A stretch of 64,000 nt of DNA. Origin: Raphanus sativus (Eukaryota; Streptophyta; Magnoliopsida; Brassicales; Brassicaceae). Shown one piece after another: positions 33,201 to 41,500 of the stretch. How positions within the stretch are numbered: the stretch's first letter is position 1; every line of letters begins with the position of its first letter. The stretch is from NCBI RefSeq assembly GCF_000801105.2, contig NC_079515.1, positions 38,821,920-38,885,919 of the forward strand, in the 5' to 3' direction. The notes under the pieces are model-generated. The model was not told the DNA's origin. It searched no databases and saw only the letters and a program-made list of their open reading frames with translations. The position numbers and the translations under genes were made by a program.

Positions 33201-36200
33201 CTTAGGTCTGTTTAGTGTGGGAAATGGATTATACTTTCCCACTCTAAGGAGTTTCCTTCTCTCTGCCGTATAAGGAGATATCTGCGTGGGAGCAGGTTTC
33301 TTCGTTCGTTCACTCCTTGCACGCACAGAAGCAGTGGGAGCTGTTTGGTCCAATACAACCAGGCTCGGTTCTGAAGCTGAAGCTGGATCGGTGGAAGCGA
33401 AGCTCGGTTGTTGATCGTTGGAAGCGAAGCTCGGTTGGTCAGTGGAAGTGAGAGGAACAATCTCTTTGGAGGTGACACCATCTGCTTTATCCTCCGGCAA
33501 GATCTTATATACCGAGATCGCCTCATCTGCTGTATCCTCCGGCAACAATCTCTGCAATAAAAGAGAACAAGTTAACCCTGGACGACTTAAATAAAAGTTG
33601 GGAGAGGATTTGGTTCCAGCTGGAGTTCAGACGACTTATTTGTAAGTCTTCTGGAAGGTTTTCCAGCTGGACGACTTACAAATAAGTCGTCTGGAAGGTT
33701 TTCCAGCTGGAAAACCTTCCAGACGACTTATTTGTAAGTCGTCCAGCTGGAAAACCTTCCAGACGACTTATATATTTACAAATCTATACAAAGACCAGAC
33801 GACTTAAAGATTTGATATTAACCTCTTTGGGCAGAGGAGAAGGCTGTTTCTTTTGTGGAGAAGGCTTTTTCGTTTGAGGAGCAGGCTGTTTCGTCTGAGG
33901 AGCAGGCTGTTTAGTTTGAGGAGCAGGCTGTTTCGTTTGAGGAGCAGGCTGTTTAGTTTGAGGAGCAGGCTGTTTAGTTTGAGGAGCAGGCTGTTTAGTT
34001 TGAGGAGTAGGCTTTGCCTTTTGAGGAGCAGGCTGTCTGGTGGGAGGAGTAGGATGATTGGTTTGAAGTGGAGGCTGATCCTTTTGAGGAGTAGTCTGTT
34101 TGTTACTAGCCCCGGTTTCTGGGGCTTGTGGGGTAGGGTGTTTTTTACTAACCCCGGTTTCTGGGGCTTGAGGGGTAGCCTGATTGGTGACACCAACCTT
34201 CTTCTCCACAGCTTCCAATCTATCGGAGATCTTCCTAATCTCCCTGATGCACTTCTTAAACCCCTCTTTCATCATGTCACCTAAGTCCTTGAACATGTTT
34301 TCTAACTCCTCTCTGGTCACCCAACTAGCCTCTTCTCTAGCCTCTTCTGTAGCCTCTTCTGTAGCCTCTGTAGGAGCCTCTTCTCTAGCCTCTTTAGGAG
34401 CCTCTTTAGGAGCCTCTTTACGAGCTTTCTTCCGAGGTCTCTGATTGTCTTCCTCCACCTCCTCCACAACCATCTCTTTGGCTCTTTTCGATGGAGTCAC
34501 AAACTTGGGTTTTGTACCAGTGACTTCCCAGCAATCCATGGTCCACTTCCACGGTCTCCGATCATACATCACTTTAATGATGTTCTCCGCGGGCACGTCA
34601 TCAACCTCAGAGTCCCATTTTGGCCACATTTCACTAATGTCCTTCTCAACAAAGTTGATCACGCGGGTCTGCAGTAAATAGAAGAAGAATCGAGTTAGAT
34701 ATTTGAAACAAAATACTAAATAGACGACTTAATTATAAGTCGTCAACTAAGTCGTCCAGCTGGACGACCTTCCAGACGACTTATTATAAGTCGTCTACTA
34801 AGTCGTCCAGCTGGACGACCTTCCAGACGACTTATAATAAGTCGTCTACTAAGTCGTCCAGCTGGAAGACCTTCCAGACGACTTATAATAAGTCGTCTAC
34901 TAAGTCGTCCAGCTGGAAGACCTTCCAGACGACTTATAATAAGTCGTCTACTAAGTCGTCCAGCTGGAAGACCTTCCAGACGACTTATAATAAGTCGTCT
35001 ACTAAGTCGTCCAGCTGGAAGACCTTCCGGACGACTTAATTAAGTGAAGATGGAAAGGTACCTGACTCAAGATAGCAGCTTTCATGAATCTGCGGCCTCT
35101 GCTGCCGTCGTAAGCCAGAATCGGTGGAGACGGACTGTTTGCTCTGGGTAGACCAATACTAGCACCCAATCCCGGAATAGCTTCGTACGCCCAGACCTGA
35201 AGAACTTGTATAAAGCCATCCACGGTGTAACAGCCAGTAATATCTTTGTTCCACAAAGAGTCCATCAGCACCTTAAACGCGACTCTCCCCCATGGATAAT
35301 TCTCAAACCTTTCTAAATCCATCACTAGCCTTGCGAGAGTAGCTCGTGTAGCGCTTGAGAACTTTTTCCCTTCAATGAATCCAGTGAAGATGGAAAGGTA
35401 CGCGAGTCGCTTGCGATCTTCCCTGGACCAATCCCCGCATCTCTTCAGTGCTGCTATTATCTGATCAGTACTTGGCCCAGCTTCCCGATGAACTCCCATC
35501 ATCTCCCAGAAAGAAACCATCTGTGGGGTAACTTCACATTCTGGTGTCTCAAGGTCCTCGATGTAGTCGCAGTTTAGACCAGTGATGTTTTCAAACTCTA
35601 ACAGTGAAAACCTCGCAGGTTCTGGACCAACGAGACACCACATCTCGTACTTCTTCTTAATGTCCAGCTTTAAACCGAGCAAGTGGTGAACCAGCCTTGA
35701 AGCCCAACCAAATCCCTGCTCCTTGAACTTGATGAAAACTCCCAATCTCGACTCCTTGAGCTCTTCAAATTCAGCATCAGTGAGAGCTTCCCTAAGAGCA
35801 GTATGCAACTTCGTGTTATCCGTATGATACGAAATGCTATTGTGGGGTTCTGGCTCTTCCCCTAATGTGTATAACCTACGGGGGAGTTCTGGAATATCCA
35901 TCCTTTTTGTCTGCAAAATAATCAAAGACAACAATAGAAGTCAGAACACAAGCTAAATCAATCACGCCTTAATTGTTACTCCAGACGACTTAGTAGACGA
36001 CTTAAATATAAGTCGTCTAGAAAGTCGTCCAACTGGACGACTTAGTTGACGACTTATATTTAAGTCGTCTGGAAAGTCTTCCAAATGGACGTACTAAGTC
36101 GTCCAGGTTGAAGACTTTCCAGACGACTTACTTACAAGTCTTCCAGTAGAAAAATTTCAAGCGGACCTGATTAGTCGCAGAAGGAGTTCGAGTACTCGTC

Positions 36201-37566
36201 ATTGTGGTTATAGATCTGAAAAAATAAACGTGAAACGGTGAGAATGAGTAAATTGAAAGAGACAACGTTTTATGTTCATCTTTTCCACGAGTTTGATGAC
36301 TTACCGGCGTTAGGGTTTACAGAGAAACGGCGCTACGGTTTACAGAGAAGAAGCGGCGGCGCTAGGGTTTAGAAGAAGCGGCGGCGCTAGGGTTTAGAAG
36401 AAACGGCGGTGCTAGCTAGTGTTTAGAGTAAGCGGCGGTGAGAACGTTGGTGAGCACGGTGGCGAGGGCGACGGTTTGTTCGGAAATAGTGGAAGCGGGG
36501 GCGCTAGGGTTTAGAGGAATCGGCGGCGCTAGGGTTAGAAGAAGCTGCGGCGACAACGGTGAGAATGAAGTGAGATAGATAGCCGACGTTGAGAACGATG
36601 GTTGTTCGGAAATAGTGGGAATTCGAATCGCCTTTGATATCGCCGGTGAGAGAGAACTGTTAGGGTTTCTGTTCGCGGAAAATGAAAAAAAAAAAAAAAA
36701 TCACCTTATATATTGGGTAAATAATCCGGTTAGCTTTAAAAGTACATTGGTAAACTTTAAGGTTTGGTCCGGTTTAGACGACTTATTCTGGCTGATAATG
36801 TACATCAGACGACCTAATATTTAGTCGTCTGGGAACAGAAGACTAAATATTAAGTCGTCCAATACCCTAAAATGAACCCCTAAACTAAAATGACTAAATT
36901 AACTTACTAACCACGTTATAAAATCAAATTATACTTCAATAGTGTTTACTATACACAGAAACGAACACGCCTAGGTAATTTTAAAAATTTTCAAAAACGG
37001 TTTTAATGCTTTCCAAAATCTAACCCTAAGAACACATACAATACTACAACATATGTTGATGAAACATAAACTAAAGAATATCATGACTCACTACTTTCAC
37101 TCATCTGGGCTGAAAACAATTGAAATTTGTTATATATTAATTTATATCTCTTAAGACATATGTTAATTACATAATTCCAATTTTTCACTTATCAAAATAT
37201 TTTCTACAAAATTTTTAAATTATGTTTAAGAATAACTGTCCAGACGACTTAACTTAAAGTCGTCTGGACGACTTATTTTCAAGTCGTCTGTTTACAGACG
37301 ACTTGCGAGGGGTAGAAACGTAAAAAAAAATCCGTTTTTTTGTTTGTTCACAAGGAGATAGTTGTAATTTCAATAGCCTTTTAAGTTACTTTTGCCTTTG
37401 ACCCAAGTTGGGGTACTCTTTTGGGTTTGACTCCAAGTTTTGAGTCACAATTGGTAATTCTCCCAAAAAAAAAACTTTGATTTATGTTTGTTGTTGAAAT
37501 GTTGCAGGGACTGATGCTTACTTGCACTTGTCTCGTCTTGGAGACTCGCAAGAGCCTTTGCCATGA
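18227..37566 (+). CDS. PDK: mitochondrial [pyruvate dehydrogenase] kinase, interrupted by a 17.9-kb intron
   Basis: Phosphorylates and inactivates the E1-alpha subunit of the mitochondrial pyruvate dehydrogenase complex. Exons are 18227-18475, 18576-18825, 18917-19097, 19193-19340, 19425-19641 and 37508-37566, giving 367 residues (the Arabidopsis protein is about 366). The start is [14 protein letters not shown] at the ATG at 18227. The N-terminal helical region carries [19 protein letters not shown]. The GHKL ATP-binding fold follows with an N box ([12 protein letters not shown]), G1 box ([12 protein letters not shown]) and G2 box ([19 protein letters not shown]). The short last exon encodes [18 protein letters not shown]. 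Its position proves that the Mutator-like element at 19711-37464 sits in intron 5 and leaves both splice sites intact (G|GTGAGT and TTGCAG|G). Correct splicing across this distance is not proven by sequence alone. Confidence 0.93.
19711..19753 (+). repeat. left terminal inverted repeat of the Mutator-like element
   Basis: It shares GGG, GTGACTCAAAACTTG and TCAAAC, in order, with the complement of the right end at 37424-37464. Confidence 0.75.
20194..21137 (+). other. probable 5' UTR intron of the transposase, filled with palindromes
   Basis: A donor-like GAAG|GTACGA at 20193/20194 and an acceptor TTTGCAG at 21137, immediately before the transposase ATG, bracket 944 bp. The interval holds about fourteen copies of the palindrome GACGACTTA-N4-TAAGTCGTC or close variants, and a large inverted repeat. 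The intron call is inferred from the signals alone. Confidence 0.45.
20283..20987. repeat. large imperfect inverted repeat (snap-back) centred near 20639
   Basis: Arms of about 270 bp (20283-20560 and 20720-20987) are complementary with small indels. For example GCATTTGACCGAATCG (20387-20402) faces CGATTCGGTCAAATGC (20876-20891). The poly-A stretch next to TTTGTTTGG and the GTGTAAGTCGTC blocks are mirrored in the same order. The arms themselves contain the smaller 22-nt palindromes. Confidence 0.85.
21138..23561 (+). CDS. MURA-type Mutator-like transposase (intact copy)
   Basis: 807 residues from the ATG at 21138, which follows a splice acceptor directly. The N-terminal about 110 residues resemble the PB1-like region of plant MULE proteins. 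An acidic linker (about 125-230) holds tandem [13 protein letters not shown] units. The MuDR-type DNA-binding region is at about 245-310 ([19 protein letters not shown]). The MULE catalytic core shows D439 ([10 protein letters not shown]), D501 (IVSDRHAAI) and E600 ([10 protein letters not shown]), fitting a DDE triad. A SWIM zinc finger ([15 protein letters not shown]) lies at about 689-703 and a zinc knuckle ([14 protein letters not shown]) near the C-terminus. It excises and inserts the element in the nucleus. All expected catalytic residues are present, so it may be active. Confidence 0.9.
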   Translation: MIFKLHAVYGEWLLRDFRWDFVVDDLKGARLFLLNEDSTHAELVAMAQEDYNLDMRSVTVEISYSLPAEMMMTPSSPPIHVTSDRQVRNLLEILKTHRVCLCVSSRSKVETVSEKREEAGDNDEAGEWEEDVGDNDEAGEWEEDVGDNDEADECFEDVGDNESVEDENQDGEEENGEEENGEEDADNTIVGETDQNGGDYSLYGKVLDEDEEDDDNICFEEIEKTYAKTNAIEGGKSDCTSIYVNQSFVSKDALLSELRLTAVRGRFSFRIYKSTKTLLVAICRVSGCGWKIRASVKHGSNTFWVTKYVEKHLCSIGDRIAQRRHCTPKYVGSLFIDRVGIIDGITPQHITDAMKNMFGMTLDYTTSYRALLYAQKLVRGSAEEGYSRLPSYLEQISIANPDSITAIELDSEKRFKYLFLSFGASIKGFKYQRRVIVVDGTHLSGKYGGVMLVAAAQDGNFQIFPLAFGIVDAEDEPSWEWFFTKLASCISHDKPLVIVSDRHAAIKSACEKVFPWATRGICYYHLQDNIVKKFKGKHLMYLVKGAAYAHTVHDFNRYMAEIRSANPELATYLEKADAKLWSRVYCKGNRFNIKTSNIAESINSALKRARGFPIPFLLEFIRQKLGKWYWKRRQDALSLPTVHSRGVEYLLAVRSEIADTMTVEPIDGWRFFVKGGKMDCAVDLEHVKCGCGVYGVEKIPCSHAIAAGTHAGVHIDTLVCPLYSKNHLYAGYSENIYPIVSQHIEERECFPPNVKRGPGRQKKSRWQSWLELSRMRGHKPRKKHRARRCSNCKETGHTKPQCTQPVD
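23815..24056. repeat. 40-bp tandem palindromic satellite between the convergent element genes
   Basis: About six units of 40 bp, each containing AAGTCGTCCAGCTGG, AAAACCTTCC and AGACGACTTATTTG. Each unit can fold into a hairpin. The repeat fills the space just after the transposase 3' end, ahead of the Ulp1-gene 3' end. The second copy is at 31490-31731. Confidence 0.9.
24276..26992 (-). pseudogene. duplicate partial copy of the DUF1985-Ulp1 gene (frameshifted; probably assembly overlap)
   Basis: Exons equivalent to the last four of the gene at 31951-36202 are present: 26992-26147, 25876-25491, 25422-25329 and 24967-24276. One T is missing near 24832-24838 (GATGTTTGAAG against GATGTTTTGAAG in the other copy). 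This shifts the frame upstream of the protease core. The first two exons are absent because the copy stops at the N gap. The catalytic segment ([28 protein letters not shown]) is still readable. Confidence 0.75.
27060..27329. repeat. 51-bp palindromic tandem repeat at the end of the left copy
   Basis: Five 51-bp units containing GTCCAGCTGGAAGACC and GACGACTTATAATAAGTCG run into the N gap. Compared with the matching units at 34751-35005 they carry several single-base errors (extra A in CAACATAAG, extra C in AGTCGCTC, missing C in CCTTCAGACG). Confidence 0.85.
27330..27429. other. assembly gap (100 N)
   Basis: Exactly 100 N, the customary length for a join of unknown size. The base after it is the first base of a second copy of the element's left end. 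Confidence 0.99.
28828..31237 (+). pseudogene. second copy of the transposase, broken by many single-base deletions
   Basis: Same sequence as 21138-23561, but the frame breaks repeatedly, for example just after the ATG (ATTTTAAG for ATTTTTAAG), near 28886, 29066, 29457, 29748, 29889, 29944 and 30578. From about 30600 to the stop the copies agree. The errors are one-base losses with almost no substitutions, which is typical of unpolished long-read sequence rather than evolutionary decay. It should not be counted as a real pseudogene until checked. Confidence 0.75.
31490..31731. repeat. 40-bp tandem palindromic satellite (second copy)
   Basis: Same six-unit array as 23815-24056, with one A missing in one unit. 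Confidence 0.88.
31951..36202 (-). CDS. MULE-borne DUF1985 and Ulp1 (C48) cysteine protease protein
   Basis: Exons are 36202-36167, 35910-35062, 34668-33823, 33551-33166, 33097-33004 and 32643-31951, all GT-AG. They join into exactly 968 codons (967 residues plus stop). The ATG at 36202 starts [16 protein letters not shown]1985 region follows at about residues 40-200 ([20 protein letters not shown]). The third exon holds an EAPKEA-type charged repeat, a coiled-coil-like stretch and about eight TKQPAPQ-like heptads. The C-terminus is a Ulp1/SENP fold with His ([10 protein letters not shown]), Asp (VVWDSI) and Cys ([12 protein letters not shown]). The family removes SUMO or related modifiers; MULEs carrying such genes are known in Arabidopsis as KAONASHI elements. 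The role in transposition is unknown. The gene is convergent with the transposase, and its introns are filled with palindromes. Confidence 0.85.
34751..35005. repeat. 51-bp palindromic tandem repeat in a Ulp1-gene intron
   Basis: Five regular 51-bp units, each with GTCCAGCTGG and the palindrome GACGACTTATAATAAGTCG, lie in the intron between the second and third coding exons. This is the clean version of the array at 27060-27329. Confidence 0.9.
36220..36304 (-). other. 5' UTR intron of the DUF1985-Ulp1 gene
   Basis: Donor CCG|GTAAGT at 36305/36304 and acceptor TTTTTTCAG near 36220 lie 18-100 nt upstream of the ATG. The call rests on splice signals only. Confidence 0.5.
36311..36540 (-). promoter_or_regulatory. 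telo-box-bearing 25-bp repeats in the 5' region of the Ulp1 gene
   Basis: On the minus strand, degenerate units of about 25 bp of the form TTCTAAACCCTAGCGCCGCC recur. Telo-box cores AAACCCTA occur near 36318-36311, 36370-36363, 36395-36388 and 36512-36504, with a decayed one near 36530. This is a GC-rich island in an AT-rich element, next to the transcribed leader. Confidence 0.6.
37424..37464 (-). repeat. right terminal inverted repeat of the Mutator-like element
   Basis: Minus-strand counterpart of the left end. It stops at CTCCC (37460-37464), directly before a ten-A run equal to the one before the left end. Confidence 0.75.
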
Positions 37567-38574
37567 GAGTATCATCTCTCAAGTCAGGCTAGTGAAGAAA
37601 GGTTTGAGATATTTATGGTAGACGAGGGGGATCTACTTTACTCAGTTTAATATGCTTCTTTAATGTACATACATTATTTCTCGCATTTACGATTTCTTTG
37701 ATTATAAACTCAGACATGGAGATTTCCCAAGTGAGTTGATCTCATCTGGTTTGATTTGAGCTGATTCAGAACTGTTTATCCTTTGTTTGTTGCAACATAT
37801 CTCTTGTATCCGCAAGTAAAAAAAGTTAACTTTATTGGTAAGTTTAAATTTTGTTATTAACCTAAGTTCTTTCATAATTTTTTAGATTTGATTTTAGATG
37901 GTAAAATGATTATTTTTATTGATTCTTAATGACTAGGAGTAGTTTTTATTTTTATTTTGTTTTCATACTTATCAAATAGCAATATTTGTAAAAAAAAAAA
38001 ATTCATTGAAAACTGCTGGGTTTAAAACTAGCAAAACATAAACTTCTGTTATCGTTTGGGTCGGGCCCAAGTAAAAATTACACGAGGTCGTATTAAAGAT
38101 TCTCCACTACGACGTCGTGTGCTTCTCTTCCTCACAATTTTCTTCTCTCTTTCGTGAACCCCAGCCTCACTACTTCCCATCAAAACGCCGAAACCCAGTT
38201 CTCTGTCTCTACTATAGTCTCTAGCTTGCAGCGACGTTCTCTCTCTGGTTGACACCGGAGGAATTCGTCTTCTTTGGATCGCACAAGCGGCGCCTTTTAT
38301 GTAAGTGTATCTCTCAAACCCTAAATTTGGCGATTGTTGGATTTATCGGCATGTTACGGTCTCATGGAGCTTAGATGATGTTAATCGATTGTTGAATGAT
38401 TTGATTTTGTGCACTTGAGCCGAGCTTAACCATCTTGTTGATGAATCGTTTGTGTATTTATTTAGCCTTTGATAGTGTGAAAGCTTGAGTTTCTTGAACA
38501 TGATAATTTTATCAAAGCTTTTGGATGGTAACATGATAATCTTTTTTTTTTTCTGTTTGCAGAGGCTTTGCCAT
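37567..38574. other. PDK 3' flank and RH40 promoter/5' UTR
   Basis: No protein gene. The PDK 3' UTR occupies the start. A CT-rich leader (about 38100-38300) followed by a donor ATGTAAGT at about 38300 and an acceptor GCAG at 38562 indicates a 5' UTR intron of RH40. Confidence 0.6.
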
Positions 38575-41500
38575 ATGGCCGCGGCAGAAGCAGCTCCAGC
38601 TTCTGCTGGTCCACGATATGCTCCAGAGGATCCCACTCTTCCCAAACCATGGAAGGGACTTATCGATGGAAGTAGCGGCGTTTTGTATTACTGGAATCCT
38701 GAAACAAACGTCACTCAATACGAAAGACCTTCTCCACCTTTGCCAGCTGGAGCTCCTCCGAAGCTAGCTCAGATTCCTGTACCTTCTGCAGTACAACAAG
38801 GCCATCAAGGTCAGATTGAACAAGCAAAACCAGTTGGTCATGTGGCTCAGCAACATGGTTTACAACAACAGCCTCAGCAATTCCCATCTCAACATGGAAG
38901 GCCCCAGATGATGCAGCAGCAGCAGCATCCGGGCCAGCAGATGCCTCAACAATCAGGTCAACAGTTTTCCCAACAGCAGGGCCAATCCATGACGTCACAA
39001 CCACATGGGCATCCTTCACAACAAGCGTACCAGCCAACACCACAGCAGCAGCAGCAAGCAATGCAGAACCAGCATTCACAGTTGCCTCAGCAGATGAGCC
39101 ATCAGTATCCACATTCACAACAACAGTACATGGGTTATCGTCCTTACATGCAACAACAAGGGACTCAAAATTCGCATCAGACACCTCAGATGGGTCCCCA
39201 GGGTCAGCAGTTTCCGAGCCAGCAAGAGTACAACTCACTGCCTCCAAAGAGGGAGGGGGAAGAGTTCCATGGGGGTAAGAAAACTGGGTTTTCTCAACCC
39301 CATTTGCAAAATTCTGAGGGTTCGCCATCTCAAAATATCGCCTTTGAGGCTAAGGCATCATCACAAAGAACAAATGCAAACTTGGCTCCAGCTCAGCAGT
39401 ACAATGCTCCTCAAGCAAACATTCAACATCCTGCTGCAGTCACACAGTTTCAACAGCCAGGGACTAATCTTGTTCACCAGCAGCATGGACCTAGACCTCC
39501 AAATCACATGGACCATATGTTGCACCAGAAGTCTCATGCTTCCCCTTTCCGTTCAAATAATACCTATGAGAATAATATACAATCTAGGCCTGGGAATGAC
39601 TCCTACGGTCACACTAGAATGGAAGGGCCGATTAGAGGTGCACAACCACTCCATCCTGCAGCAATGCCTAAGGTTAGTTGCAGATGATCACTTCTTTATC
39701 TTATCAAATATCTCTTCCTGAAGAGTCATTTTTTTACGAAAGGAACCAATTTAAAATACTATGCAGGATATAAGGATTGGTGGCGGTCCACCTGTAAATG
39801 CTGATCCCGTCATGGGGCAGACAGGGCATGGAACATACGGACACGCTGGTCCAGCTTTTCCAACCGCAGGAAGGCCTCACTTTGTCCCAACTCCTGATCT
39901 CTCCCATCTTTCGCCTGTTGAAAGTTACCGAAAACAACATGAAATCACAACAACTGTAAGTTCGTATTCTTTGATTGCTTGCCTTACCTAGTCTGTTAAG
40001 TTCTTTAAGCTGTAATGTTCTGTAATATTTTGCAATTGTTGTTTCAGTGAATGTTTGTCCATAAAACTACTGAGAATGTGGGATTGGACGAACTTCAACT
40101 GGAATAAGTAATAGCATTTTAGAATAGTATTAAATCTTGTGCTTTTCTCATATATTCTGCCGCCTTCAAAAATCTATCGCTCTTGTGCAGGGTGAGAACA
40201 TTCCAGCCCCATTCATCACATTTGAATCTAGTGGTCTCCCACCTGAATTACTTAGAGAGGTCAGTTTTCTTATGAACTTCGTTTATGGCGTTGGTTCTGT
40301 ATGCATATAGTGTGTTAATGTTTGTAACTTTGTTTATCAGTTGCTTTCTGCTGGATTTCCATCGCCAACACCGATCCAAGCTCAAACATGGCCAATTGCT
40401 CTGCAGAACAGGGATATAGTTGCAATTGCAAAAACTGGTTCTGGTAAAACGTTGGGATACTTGATCCCTGCCTTCACTCTTCTTAGGCACTGTCGTAATG
40501 ACCCCCGCAATGGCCCCACGGTTTTGATCTTAGCTCCCACTCGAGAGCTAGCTACACAAATACAAGATGAAGCCCTTAGGTTTGGCCGGTCGTCCAGAAT
40601 ATCATGCACTGTGAGTTTTATTCGAGTCCCTTTGACTTTTGTCATCATGGCTGATAGAGCTTTCCCTGTTTTTTTGGTTACTTATCTATATGTTGGTTAC
40701 CAGTGCTTGTATGGTGGGGCTCCAAAGGGTCCTCAATTGCAAGAGTTGGAACGAGGAGCTGATATTGTGGTGGCAACTCCTGGGCGCCTAAATGATATAC
40801 TGGAGATGAGGAAGATTGATTTCCAGCAAATTTCCCTCCTTGTGCTTGACGAGGCAGACCGAATGCTTGACATGGGTTTTGAACCCCAAATCCGTAAGAT
40901 TGTGAATGAAATACCTCCGAGGAGACAGACTCTTATGTATACTGCAACTTGGCCAAAAGAAGTTAGGAAAATTGCAAGTGATCTTCTTGTGAACCCTGTC
41001 CAAGTTAACATAGGCAGCGTAGATGAGTTAGCTGCAAACAAGTCGATAACGCAGGTGATGATCACCTAAACCATTCTTTATCACTCTTAGACATCCTTCC
41101 ACATAACATAAGTCTGTGATGAGGTTACTAAATCCATGCTTATTCGTGCAGTATGTTGAAGTTGTCCCACAAATGGAGAAAGAGAGGCGTTTGGAGCAAA
41201 TCCTTAGGTCGCAAGAACGAGGTTCAAAAGTTATAATATTCTGTGCCACGAAAAGGCTTTGTGACCATCTTTCACGCAGTGTTGGACGTAATTTTGGTGC
41301 TGTTGTAATCCATGGAGACAAATCTCAAGGTGAGAGAGATTGGGTACTTAACCAGTTCCGCAGCGGGAAGTCGTGTGTGTTGATAGCTACTGACGTTGCT
41401 GCCCGGGGGCTCGATATAAAAGACATAAGGTTTGTTGTAATAGTTCTTGTTACATATATCTATTTACTTGTTTGTTATCAAGATTACTTCCTTACCTTTG

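Larger units (their letters stand above)
27430..35005. repeat. second copy of element bases 19711-27329 (probable false duplication)
   Basis: The block matches 19711-27329 along its whole length and is 43 bases shorter net (7,576 against 7,619). Nearly all differences are single-base deletions concentrated in its first 3 kb. Beyond 35005 only this copy continues into the rest of the element and the PDK last exon. Confidence 0.85.
19711..37464. mobile_element. Mutator-like element with transposase and Ulp1-type protease gene (KAONASHI-like)
   Basis: The left end begins GGGCTTATTGCAAAAGTG. The right end, read on the minus strand from 37464, begins GGGAGAATTACCAATTGTG. Both continue into GACTCAAAACTTG and then TCAAAC, so the terminal inverted repeat is about 40 bp and imperfect. 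Ten A residues flank each side (19701-19710 and 37465-37474), as expected for a 9-10 bp duplication in an A-run. The element carries a MURA-type transposase (plus strand) and, convergently, a DUF1985 plus Ulp1 gene. Apparent length is 17.75 kb, but 7.6 kb is present twice around an N gap and is probably one copy. The real element is then near 10 kb. Transposase and protease each have one intact version. Confidence 0.88.

Noticed and set aside
38711..39328. A 205-codon minus-strand frame over the RH40 first exon
   Set aside because: Antisense shadow of the Gln-rich region; codon pattern belongs to RH40.
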